Under the pieces are notes generated by a model. It had not been told where the DNA came from and ran no database searches. It saw only the letters and a program-made list of their open reading frames with translations. From Actinomycetes bacterium (lineage in GTDB: Bacteria > Actinomycetota > Acidimicrobiia > Acidimicrobiales > JAAEMS01), in contig JAAEMS010000190.1 in the NCBI GenBank assembly GCA_024225275.1, positions 1 to 52,891 of the forward strand: 52,891 bases of DNA. The letters are read 5' to 3'. The position numbers and the translations under genes were made by a program. Shown here in pieces: positions 23,466 through 30,830 of the stretch; within the stretch, counting starts at the first letter, position 1; each line of letters opens with the position of its first letter.

Positions 23466-24695
23466 GTGACGCTCGATCCGAATACACCCGTCCCCGGCCT
23501 CAACGCCGACCCATCGGCCGACGCCAACTTCGACCTCGAGAACAGCTGGAAAGGGGACGGCCCCTGGGTTCCCGGCGCCCAGTGGCTCCACGGCGACGTC
23601 GCCCCCAAGAACCTCGTTCTCCATGCCGCCGGGCCCGTTCGGTGGGACGACACCGACGTACCGGCCCTCGACATCAGCATCACCGGACGGCCGAGCCTGC
23701 TGTGCGACGGACAGTTTCTCGTCGTCGAAGCGGCCGCCGCGGCCCTGCGGATGCTCCCCATCCCGGGCGGAGTCAGCGAACCCCAACAAGCCTTCGAAGA
23801 AGGACTCCGAGGGGTGTTCGGCCCCAAGGTCCAGGTAGCCCACCGAGCATCGATTCACGAGGCGGTAGCTGCGGCCGAATCTCTCCATCCCCACCCCGGC
23901 CGCCAATCCGCTGTGCGACTCGGTGGGCTGCCTGGGCATCGGGCTCTCCAACTCCCCAACCCCGGAGTCGATGAAACCCCCGAGGCCTGGCTGAACCGGA
24001 TCGAGATTCTCCTCGAGCCCCTCCCCAACAACCCCCGCGACTCCTCAGGGGTCGGCGTGGTGTTGATCGCTCCGTACACCCTCGACCCCTACATGCGCCC
24101 CATCCCCCTGGAGGTGGCGGTACCGCTCACCGAACTGGCCCACGAGCGGGACATCATCGTGGTGGCCGATCTTCGTCGGTGGTTGCCGGCCCGAGGAGGC
24201 AGCGTCAGCATTGGCTTCAACGCCGACGTCGCCCTCCTCGACGGCGACGTCACCAGCGGACTGGCCGACATCGGCTGCCTGGTCGGCAACCTGCCCCCCG
24301 GTTTCAACCTGGGCTCCGTCCGCCCCTCCGACGCCGCCGCGGCGGCCGAGGTCCTGCGCCAGACCCGCGAAGAGGACCTGTGCGGCAGAGCCCACCAGGT
24401 GGGGGCGTCGCTCCACGACAAGCTCGAAGCCTGCACCGCACTCGACTGGGTCATCTCGGTCGAGGCTCTCGGCAGCTTCGTCACCGTGGCCGGCCAGCTC
24501 CCCCGTGACGTCCTCGAGTGGGCCGACCGGATGCGCCAGGATGGCCTCTACACCGAGATTGGAAGCCGGGGTGTCACCTTCGCACTGCCGGTCGACACCC
24601 CCGCCGAGCTGATCGACAAGGTCTGGCAGACCGCCCTGGTGGCGGCCGAACTCATGGTTGCTCCCCCGACGGGCCGACCCGACGATCGCTCATGA
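23466..24695 (+). CDS. Aminotransferase-fold protein lacking the PLP lysine (predicted pseudoenzyme)
   Basis: The 409-residue protein resembles class III aminotransferases only faintly: a PVRWDDTDVPALDISITGRP region near residue 60, VVVADLRRWLPARGG, NADVALLDGDVTSGLADIGC, and a small C-terminal domain (QVGASLHDKLEACTALDWV, ending VAAELMVAPP). In the family the third of these reads PDxxxxGKAxGGGxPIG, so the Schiff-base lysine position is Asp (D261). The cofactor-ring Asp partner is also altered (VVADL instead of DEV). It probably cannot do PLP chemistry and may bind a ligand or partner. It lies directly after promoter-like copy A and overlaps the DUF5317 gene by ATGA. Confidence 0.7.
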   Translation: MTLDPNTPVPGLNADPSADANFDLENSWKGDGPWVPGAQWLHGDVAPKNLVLHAAGPVRWDDTDVPALDISITGRPSLLCDGQFLVVEAAAAALRMLPIPGGVSEPQQAFEEGLRGVFGPKVQVAHRASIHEAVAAAESLHPHPGRQSAVRLGGLPGHRALQLPNPGVDETPEAWLNRIEILLEPLPNNPRDSSGVGVVLIAPYTLDPYMRPIPLEVAVPLTELAHERDIIVVADLRRWLPARGGSVSIGFNADVALLDGDVTSGLADIGCLVGNLPPGFNLGSVRPSDAAAAAEVLRQTREEDLCGRAHQVGASLHDKLEACTALDWVISVEALGSFVTVAGQLPRDVLEWADRMRQDGLYTEIGSRGVTFALPVDTPAELIDKVWQTALVAAELMVAPPTGRPDDRS

Positions 24696-25267
24696 CCCTG
24701 CTCGTCCTGGCCATAGCCGTCGGGTTCGTGGCCCGCCGACTGAGCGGGACCACCGACACCCTTCCCGTGTTGGCCTGGCCGGCCGTACCCCTGTTGGCAA
24801 TCGGCGTCCAGATCTTCAACCAGGTCACCGGGCTGGGCTGGACGGCGGTCATGGTGGCATCGCACGCACTGGTCACGGTCTGGGCGGTGGCCATTGTCTG
24901 CCGCCAGAGTCGAGCCGCCCGGATCGGCATGAGCATCGTGGCAGTCGGTTTCGTCCTCAATCTGCTACCGGTGGCCGCCAACGGCAACATGCCCGTGTCG
25001 GAGTCGGCCGCCGTAGCTGTTGGCTTCAAGATCGACGAGTCGATCGAGACCGGCCACTTGGCCAAACACCGAATCGCCCGTGACGGCGACCGTCTCCTCC
25101 TATTGTCGGATACGATCGCAGTCCCCTGGCTTCGGGCTGTGGTCAGCATCGGCGACCTGGTCATGGCGTTGGGGATCGTGCTCGCCATCCGGCCAATCGG
25201 ACTGGGATCACGGCGCCGGAAACCTGTTGTGGAAATCATGACAGACAAACCATGCGTCTCTCAGTAG
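24692..25267 (+). CDS. DUF5317 membrane protein
   Basis: The 191-residue protein has about five membrane helices (ending SIGDLVMALGIVLAIRPIGL) and the DUF5317 hallmark LLPVAANGNMPVSESAA between helices three and four, then a polar loop (GHLAKHRIARDGDRLLLLSDTI) before the last pair. Function is unknown; members are common in Actinomycetota and Chloroflexota. The ATG overlaps the upstream gene by 4 nt, so they are coupled. The ECF operon begins 58 nt downstream, and a -10-like GCGTCTCTC sits inside the last codons of this gene. Confidence 0.8.
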   Translation: MTLLVLAIAVGFVARRLSGTTDTLPVLAWPAVPLLAIGVQIFNQVTGLGWTAVMVASHALVTVWAVAIVCRQSRAARIGMSIVAVGFVLNLLPVAANGNMPVSESAAVAVGFKIDESIETGHLAKHRIARDGDRLLLLSDTIAVPWLRAVVSIGDLVMALGIVLAIRPIGLGSRRRKPVVEIMTDKPCVSQ

Positions 25268-25325
25268 CATTACCGGGCATTCATCAATACAGGCCAGAAC
25301 AACCGACGAGGGTGAAGGAGGGGCT

Positions 25326-25898
25326 TTGAGCGACGGAACGACCGCGCCGTTGGTCATCGCGGCCTCCGGAGGCGACGAGGCTGCCTGGAACTGCCTGGTC
25401 GCCCAGTACTCCGGCCTGGTCTGGTCGGTGGCCCGCAGCTTCCGGCTCTCCGACGCCGATGCCGTGGACGTCAGCCAGACGGTGTGGCTGAAGCTCGCCG
25501 AGCGCATCGATACCCTCCGCGACCCTGAGCGAGTCGGTGTATGGCTCACCACCGCCACCCGAAACGAGTGCTTGTACTTGCTGCGCAAGCACAAGCGGGA
25601 AGCCATCTCCGACCCGGTCGACTGGCTCCGCCGGCCCCCCGGCCCGGCCCAGGATGGTGAGGTCGACATGGAGCTCCTCCGTCGAGAGCAGCGCCAGATC
25701 CTCCTGCGGGGCATCAGCGCCCTCGGTGACGCCTGCCAGAGCCTGATCCGGGTCCTCATGAGCGACCCCGAGCCCACCTACGAGGAGATCTCGTCCTCAC
25801 TCGACATGCCCATCGGGAGCATCGGGCCAACGCGGCGACGTTGCCTGACCCGCCTCAAAGCCATAATCGAAGAGCGCACCGGAGGCGACCGGCCGTGA
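25326..25898 (+). CDS. ECF-type RNA polymerase sigma factor
   Basis: The 190-residue protein has sigma region 2 (AWNCLVAQYSGLVWSVARSF, then DAVDVSQTVWLKLAERIDTL and GVWLTTATRNECLYLLRK) and region 4 (EPTYEEISSSLDMPIGSIGP, then RRRCLTRLK), with no region 3 or extra C-terminal domain. A TTG start at 25326 is supported by AAGGAG 5 nt upstream. Its stop overlaps the next start by GTGA. The following two genes encode a small DPVP/beta-domain protein and a CHAT protease, an arrangement I know from other actinobacteria. It probably reads the twin sites at 23431 and 28943. Confidence 0.92.
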   Translation: MSDGTTAPLVIAASGGDEAAWNCLVAQYSGLVWSVARSFRLSDADAVDVSQTVWLKLAERIDTLRDPERVGVWLTTATRNECLYLLRKHKREAISDPVDWLRRPPGPAQDGEVDMELLRREQRQILLRGISALGDACQSLIRVLMSDPEPTYEEISSSLDMPIGSIGPTRRRCLTRLKAIIEERTGGDRP

Positions 25899-26356
25899 GT
25901 CCACAAGAGTGGGAATCCGGGGAGGCCACCGACGCCGAGCTCGATCAGCTCCTCGTCGACCTTCGCCACCTGGGGCACGATCACGATCCGGTACCCACTG
26001 GGCTGATCGAGTTCGCCCAACTCGCTCCCAAGGTGGCCCGGGTCCAGGCTGAGGTCGCCCGGCTCATCGATGCCGAAGAACAGATGGCCGGCCTACGCCG
26101 AGACAGCGATCAGATGAAGAGCTGGGTGTTCGACGGCGGCCACCTCGACATCGAGATCAGCGAGGACCGGCTCGCGGGCACGGTTTCCGCCAGCGAAGCA
26201 CCGTCCCAGGTGATCGTCGAGTGGACCGACCAGTCCGACCAGATCGTGCTGGATGACTTCGGGGGCTTCACGGTTGACCAGCGACGGGGCCCGTGCCGAA
26301 TCCAGGTCGAGTTCCCCGGTGGCAGCCGAGTCACCACGGGCTGGACCCTGACCTGA
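25895..26356 (+). CDS. Small protein between ECF sigma and CHAT protease, candidate anti-sigma or protease substrate
   Basis: The 153-residue soluble protein has two parts. An acidic helical N-terminus (ATDAELDQLLVDLRHLGHDH, then DPVPTGLIEFAQLAPKVARV) is followed by a beta-rich C-terminal half (GHLDIEISEDRLAGTVSASE, then VDQRRGPCRIQVEF and TTGWTLT). Genes in this position in other actinobacterial ECF-CHAT loci show the same DPVP motif and beta domain, as far as I recall, but have no proven role. There is no membrane helix or zinc-binding HxxxCxxC, so it is not a classical ZAS anti-sigma. It overlaps both neighbours (GTGA and TGATG), which implies fixed stoichiometry. Direct binding to the sigma factor is inference. 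Confidence 0.75.
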   Translation: MSPQEWESGEATDAELDQLLVDLRHLGHDHDPVPTGLIEFAQLAPKVARVQAEVARLIDAEEQMAGLRRDSDQMKSWVFDGGHLDIEISEDRLAGTVSASEAPSQVIVEWTDQSDQIVLDDFGGFTVDQRRGPCRIQVEFPGGSRVTTGWTLT

Positions 26357-28917
26357 TGGCCACGGGCTCGGCTGCGGCGACCACCGCGACCGAGTACGCC
26401 CCCACCCGGTCCAGGCTCGAACACCTGCTCGACAACGACCCTGGAGCGGCGCGCACCCAGGCCGAGGCCCTCCTCGACTCCGGGCCCGATCACCCCGACC
26501 TCCTGGCCCTCGCCTGGCGTATCGCCGGTTCAGCCGACCGCGAGCTCGGCGAGCTCGTACGGGCCAGAACGCGTCTCGAACAAGCCATAGCGGTCGTGGG
26601 CTCCTCGAACCAAGAGGACGCGATGGCCCAGGCAGCACTGGTCGCGACCCTCCTGTTCGTAGGAGCGCCGGAGGAGGCATGGCAGGCGAGCGAGTTGGCT
26701 CTTCCTTTGCTCCAGGGGTCACCCCGAGCCCGTCTTCGTCTCAGCCGTGCCGGCGTACTCAGCCATCAGGGCAAACCGTCAGCTGCCATGGCCGAGATCG
26801 AAACGGCGGTCACCGCATTCGAGGAACACGCCGACCAACTCGGCCTCCGAAGAGCCCTCAACAATCGAGCGATCGTTCGGACGTCGATGGGCCGGTATGC
26901 CGCGGCCGTCTCCGATCTCGAACGAGTGTTGCTCGCGGCGCCGGCCCAGGACAATCCTGGGTTTCACGCCATCGCTCAGCACAACCTAGGCCTGCTGATC
27001 GCGTCGAGCGGTGAGATTCCGCGCGGGCTACGGCTGTTGACTGAAGCCGACGAGACACTGCAATCCCTCGAGCTGCCCCACCCGGAAGGCCACCTCGACC
27101 ACGCCCAACTCCTACTGGAGATCGGTCTTCTCCCCGAGGCACTGACCCACGCAGAAAAGGCCCGGTCAGAGCTCGAGGCGCGCGCTTGGGCATCGGACCT
27201 ACCTCGGGCTCACCACCTTCTCGCCAGAGTCGCCCTGGCCTCCGACAACGGTTCCAGGGCCCTCGAGGAGTTGGAGACGGAGCTGGCCCTGCTGGAGGCC
27301 CAGGACAGGCCAACCGACGCGGCCATTGCCCTTCGTCACGCAGCCCAGGAACTGGTGGAAGACCCCGAGTGCCTCGAATCACTGAGTCCCGCTCTCGAGC
27401 ACCTGCCTACTGACTTCCTCCTACGGCGGGCACAAACCTTGCTACGGCAGGATTCTGAGCGGGCAAGGGAAGCTCTCTCAGAGATCATCAGGCGGAACGA
27501 CCGGTCCAGCTGGAGAACCCGCACCGAGCGACTCCTGGCTCAGGCCGAGCTCGACTTCCTTGACCAAAGCCTTCAGTCCACCAGAGACGTCCTCGAATTG
27601 GCCTTCCGGGAGATCGACCGGAATCGGTGGTGGCTCGGGGTGGGCGAGATCTGTGCGGCCGCCTTGCGGTCGCTCGACTCCATGGTCGATCTGTCCGGCC
27701 GCCTGGCCGTAGCCACCGGTCAAGCCGACGATCTGATCCGAGGCTACGAGAGCTCGCGGCAGCTGAATCGGTCGACACCGGCCGTGGACGCGGCCACGAC
27801 CGCTCTCGCGACCCGGGCCCGAGGTCTATCAGCTCGGCTGGCCGAACCAGACCTGAACGACCGCCAGAAGGCCGACCTGCTGCGACGCCTTCGCTCCGCT
27901 CGCGCCCAACTGAGAAGACGCAGCTGGGGAAGTGGTGCGGAACCGGGACACAGCCTCTCAGCGGTCCGTCCCGACCGGATCTCCCGAGGCTTCCCGATGG
28001 GAGCTGGCGTGATCCTCACTGAGATTGCCGGGGCCGTCACCGCGGGCGTGGTGTGTGGAGCGTCCCGCCAAGTGACTCCCCTGGCCAGTGGCTCAGAGCT
28101 GGCCCGACCCCGCCGAGCCCTGAGCGGTGCCCAGCTTGCCGCTCTCCAGAATCGGGTCGGAGCTGATGAGCGTTTCGAGGCCATCGTGGACGAGCTCGAA
28201 CGCCAACTCATCGGCCCCTTGTCGAACCTCCTACCCGACGAGGGTCCGATCGTTGTGACTGCTGCTGATCACCTGCTCTCGCTCCCCTGGGGCTCGCTCC
28301 CCTCGCTGCGGGGCCGGCACGTTTCACTGGTGCCATCACTCTCGTGGTGGTGCCACGCTGCTGACTCACCAATGGGGCCGCCCGACGGCGGCCGGGTTGT
28401 GCTCGCGGCCGGGCCCGACCTGGACCACGCCGAGGAGGAGGTGATGTTGCTGTGTCGCACCCACTACCCGGACGCAACCGTCCTCGTTGGTTCCGGCGCG
28501 ACAGCGACTGCGGTCCTCGACTCATGCACGGGAGCCGATGTCCTGCACATAGCCGCTCATGGCCGATTCCGGGACGACAGCCCGATGTTCTCGAGTATCG
28601 AGCTGGCCGATGGGCCATTGTCGATGTTCGAGCTCGGTCAAGTGGCCGAGCCGCCAGCCAGGCTGATCCTGTCCACCTGCGACCTCGGTCGCCATGGGAC
28701 AACGCCCATGGCCCGAACCAGTGGGCTGGTCCATCTGCTCGGATCCGGGTGGCGCTCCATAGCGGCAAGCACGACGCAGGTACTCGACCGCAGTGCACCC
28801 GAGATGATGAACCACTTCCATGGACGGCTCCGAACAGTGGGGATACCGGCGGCTATTGCCGAGCTCAACGAGATGCAGCCGATGGCCAAAGCGTCCCTGG
28901 TCGCCTTCGGTTCCTGA
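26356..28917 (+). CDS. TPR-CHAT protein (caspase-like protease)
   Basis: The 853-residue protein starts with about 500 residues of helical repeats of TPR type (for example HPDLLALAWRIAGSADRELG and FHAIAQHNLGLLIASSGEIP), then a charged helical linker (about 500-540). The C-terminal CHAT domain covers about 560-853. The catalytic dyad is intact: H735 in VLHIAAHGRF and C775 in ILSTCDLG, with the CHAT end segments SGLVHLLGSGWRSIAAST and APEMMNHFHGRLR. CHAT proteins are caspase-family proteases that cut a partner when a sensor engages the TPR part. Its start overlaps the preceding stop (TGATG). Targets are unknown; the 25895 protein is the first candidate. Confidence 0.9.
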   Translation: MATGSAAATTATEYAPTRSRLEHLLDNDPGAARTQAEALLDSGPDHPDLLALAWRIAGSADRELGELVRARTRLEQAIAVVGSSNQEDAMAQAALVATLLFVGAPEEAWQASELALPLLQGSPRARLRLSRAGVLSHQGKPSAAMAEIETAVTAFEEHADQLGLRRALNNRAIVRTSMGRYAAAVSDLERVLLAAPAQDNPGFHAIAQHNLGLLIASSGEIPRGLRLLTEADETLQSLELPHPEGHLDHAQLLLEIGLLPEALTHAEKARSELEARAWASDLPRAHHLLARVALASDNGSRALEELETELALLEAQDRPTDAAIALRHAAQELVEDPECLESLSPALEHLPTDFLLRRAQTLLRQDSERAREALSEIIRRNDRSSWRTRTERLLAQAELDFLDQSLQSTRDVLELAFREIDRNRWWLGVGEICAAALRSLDSMVDLSGRLAVATGQADDLIRGYESSRQLNRSTPAVDAATTALATRARGLSARLAEPDLNDRQKADLLRRLRSARAQLRRRSWGSGAEPGHSLSAVRPDRISRGFPMGAGVILTEIAGAVTAGVVCGASRQVTPLASGSELARPRRALSGAQLAALQNRVGADERFEAIVDELERQLIGPLSNLLPDEGPIVVTAADHLLSLPWGSLPSLRGRHVSLVPSLSWWCHAADSPMGPPDGGRVVLAAGPDLDHAEEEVMLLCRTHYPDATVLVGSGATATAVLDSCTGADVLHIAAHGRFRDDSPMFSSIELADGPLSMFELGQVAEPPARLILSTCDLGRHGTTPMARTSGLVHLLGSGWRSIAASTTQVLDRSAPEMMNHFHGRLRTVGIPAAIAELNEMQPMAKASLVAFGS

Positions 28918-28942
28918 CCCAGAAGAAAAATCTTGGCGATCT

Positions 28943-28974
28943 TGTATCAGGAGCCCTCTGAGCGTCTCTCTTCT
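28943..28974 (+). promoter_or_regulatory. Putative ECF-sigma promoter, copy B, before the 30-residue peptide
   Basis: TGTATCA (28943-28949), 13 nt, then CGTCTCTCTTCT (28963-28974), the same two blocks and spacing as the site at 23431. An A-rich stretch (28921-28930) precedes it and could act as an UP element. A start near 28976 would give a leader of about 33 nt carrying a ribosome site before the peptide ATG. The element lies outside any gene, between the CHAT stop and the peptide. Confidence 0.65.
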
Positions 28975-29008
28975 TCTAAACAGACCCCAAGTGGAGAAGA
29001 GAAACAAG

Positions 29009-29101
29009 ATGCGCTTCATCAACACCCGCAAGGCCCTCATCACCGTCGCTACCGTCGCCGCCGCCTGGGCAGCTGGCGCTGCCCCGATCTGGACTGTCTG
29101 A
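29009..29101 (+). CDS. 30-residue hydrophobic peptide after the CHAT gene
   Basis: A short frame begins at ATG 29009, with GGAGA 11 nt upstream, and ends in TGA. The product has a basic N-terminus (MRFINTRKAL), a hydrophobic helix rich in Ala/Val (ITVATVAAAWAAGAA) and a short aromatic tail PIWTV. It looks like a single membrane-spanning peptide or a secreted leader peptide. Evidence that it is real: its own promoter-like copy B, a usable ribosome site, and a large hairpin directly after it. It could be a toxin, an alarm peptide, or a protease target. No homologue is known to me. Confidence 0.6.
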   Translation: MRFINTRKALITVATVAAAWAAGAAPIWTV

Positions 29102-29120
29102 TCCCCCCTGGTCACTCCGT

Positions 29121-29195
29121 AGACCTCACCGCCCCGACTCCGCGCCACGTCTGGATCGCCCGCTAGACACAGCGCGGAGTCGGCGGTGATCTCTA
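29121..29195. terminator. Large hairpin after the peptide gene
   Basis: TCACCGCCCCGACTCCGCGC (ending 29145) pairs with GCGCGGAGTCGGCGGTGA (29172-29189), with a 2-nt bulge and a 26-nt loop; flanking AGA/TCT extend it. It lies between the peptide and the convergent GNAT gene and probably ends transcription from both sides, though no T run follows. The long loop is unusual for a plain terminator. Confidence 0.5.
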
Positions 29196-29219
29196 CGGGT
29201 CCACCCAGGGTCCACCCCG

Positions 29220-29810
29220 CTAGTCCACCCAGGCCCGGCAGAGTTCCGCGCGCCGCTGCTCCCATTCATCGGCCGTGATGGCGAACCGGATGTGGTCCTC
29301 CCACTGGCCATTGATCTCGAGATAGGCCTGGGCCACGCCTTCGTCGCGTACCCGGAGCTTCTCCATCACCCGTCTCGACGGCCGATTCCGGGGAATGATC
29401 GCGATCTGGAGCCGATGGAGGCCCAGTTCGTCGAAGGCATACCGGCTCACGAGCACCATGGCCTCGGGCGTGTAACCCTCGCCGGCATGGGCCTGGTCGA
29501 TCCAGTAGCCCAAGTAGGCGCTCTGGAACGGTCCCCGTTGGACGTTGGACAGGTTGATCTCGCCGCCGAAGTAGCCATCGACGAAGACCCCGAACCCGTG
29601 ACCGGTTCCGAGCTGCCTCTCCCGCTGACGAGCCGAACACCTCACCGCGAACGCCTCGCGGTCCTCGATCACGTCGGGTGAACCGGGGAGCTTGCGGGGC
29701 TCCCATCTCGTCAACCAGTCGTGATTCCGACGCCTCACCTCGCGCCAGGCAGGGAAGTCGCCCACCTGTAGAGGCCGTAACAGGATGTTGCGTCCGAGCA
29801 GGGTCGTCAT
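29220..29810 (-). CDS. GNAT family N-acetyltransferase (RimJ/RimL-like)
   Basis: The 196-residue protein has the RimJ-type GNAT pattern: NILLRPLQVGDFPAWREV at the start, GEINLSNVQRGPFQSAYLGY in the middle, the acetyl-CoA loop region HAGEGYTPEAMVLVSRYAFD, and LHRLQIAIIPRNRPSRRVME with the conserved Asn-x-x-S. It probably acetylates a protein N-terminus or small amine. The ATG at 29810 gives full length. It is convergent with the CHAT-peptide locus and is a single gene. Confidence 0.9.
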   Translation of the reverse strand: MTTLLGRNILLRPLQVGDFPAWREVRRRNHDWLTRWEPRKLPGSPDVIEDREAFAVRCSARQRERQLGTGHGFGVFVDGYFGGEINLSNVQRGPFQSAYLGYWIDQAHAGEGYTPEAMVLVSRYAFDELGLHRLQIAIIPRNRPSRRVMEKLRVRDEGVAQAYLEINGQWEDHIRFAITADEWEQRRAELCRAWVD

Positions 29811-29907
29811 GTCACCAGCCCAGGATCTCGACGAGAGCTCCGAGCAACAGGTTCACGATGGGACACGGCCCGACACTACCTGTGGCCGTCAACCGTGGGC
29901 AGACCAC

Positions 29908-30822
29908 TCAGGGTCGGGCCCGCAGGTCGGCGGCCAGCCCGTCGAGGATGTCGGACTCGGAGACCAGCATCTCCTCGGCCTCGGCCCACCGCATGACCGC
30001 CGCGAGGATTGCGCTGCCGGCCACGATGATGTCGGCCCGGGCCGGGGCCAGGCCCGGGTTGTGGCGGCGATCGTTCAGGGCCTCGGTGGCCAGAGTGCGA
30101 AACACGTCCTCGATGGCATCCTTCTCCAGAACGAAATGGTGGATGGTCTCGCGGTCGTACTCAGCGAGCCCGAGCTCGATGGCCGCAATCGTGGTGATCG
30201 TGCCCGCCACACCCACCATGGTGGGTGCCGACTGGGCCCCCGGGATCTCACGTTGGACGTCGTCGAGATGGGTCTTGGCCACCGAGATGCAGGCCAGCAG
30301 TTCCTCGGGTCGGGGCGGATCGTGCTCGAGGTAGCGCTCGGTGAGCCGCACCGACCCCATGTCGGCCGACCACACCCCCTGCACGCCTCGGGAATCACCC
30401 AGGATGAACTCGGTGGAGCCGCCTCCGATATCGACCACGAGGAAGGGGCCCTGGTCGGGCGTGAGCCCGGCAGTGGCGCCGGCGAAGGCCAGACGACCCT
30501 CCTCCTGTCCGGACAACAGCTCAGGGCGGACCCCTGCGGCAATTTCAGCCGCATCGAAGAAGGTCTCGGCATTCGCCGCGTCACGGCTGGCCGAGGTGGC
30601 GGCGATCCGCACCCGGTCGACGGCGTGCTGGTCCATGATGGAGCGGTATTCGGTCAGGACCTCGACCGTGACCGCGATACCTTCGTCCGACAGCCGGCCG
30701 GTGTCGTCGACCCCCCGCCCGAGGCGGGTGATGTGGGTGATCCGCTCGAGGGTGCCCTCGTCGCCCTCGATGAGAAGACGGGTGGAGTTGGTGCCGACGT
30801 CGATGGCGGCCACGGTGGTCAT
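29908..30822 (-). CDS. Exopolyphosphatase / pppGpp phosphatase (Ppx/GppA family)
   Basis: The 304-residue protein has the ASKHA-fold motifs of Ppx/GppA: VAAIDVGTNSTRLLI (phosphate 1), ATSASRDAANAETFF, the GQEEGRLAF stretch and VVDIGGGSTEFILG (phosphate 2), and VGVAGTITTIAAIELGL (adenosine loop). The short form without the C-terminal HD domain is usual in Actinomycetota. It releases phosphate from polyphosphate or converts pppGpp to ppGpp. It follows the DUF501 gene by 8 nt, an arrangement seen in many actinobacteria. Confidence 0.92.
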   Translation of the reverse strand: MTTVAAIDVGTNSTRLLIEGDEGTLERITHITRLGRGVDDTGRLSDEGIAVTVEVLTEYRSIMDQHAVDRVRIAATSASRDAANAETFFDAAEIAAGVRPELLSGQEEGRLAFAGATAGLTPDQGPFLVVDIGGGSTEFILGDSRGVQGVWSADMGSVRLTERYLEHDPPRPEELLACISVAKTHLDDVQREIPGAQSAPTMVGVAGTITTIAAIELGLAEYDRETIHHFVLEKDAIEDVFRTLATEALNDRRHNPGLAPARADIIVAGSAILAAVMRWAEAEEMLVSESDILDGLAADLRARP

Positions 30823-30830
30823 GGAGCTCC

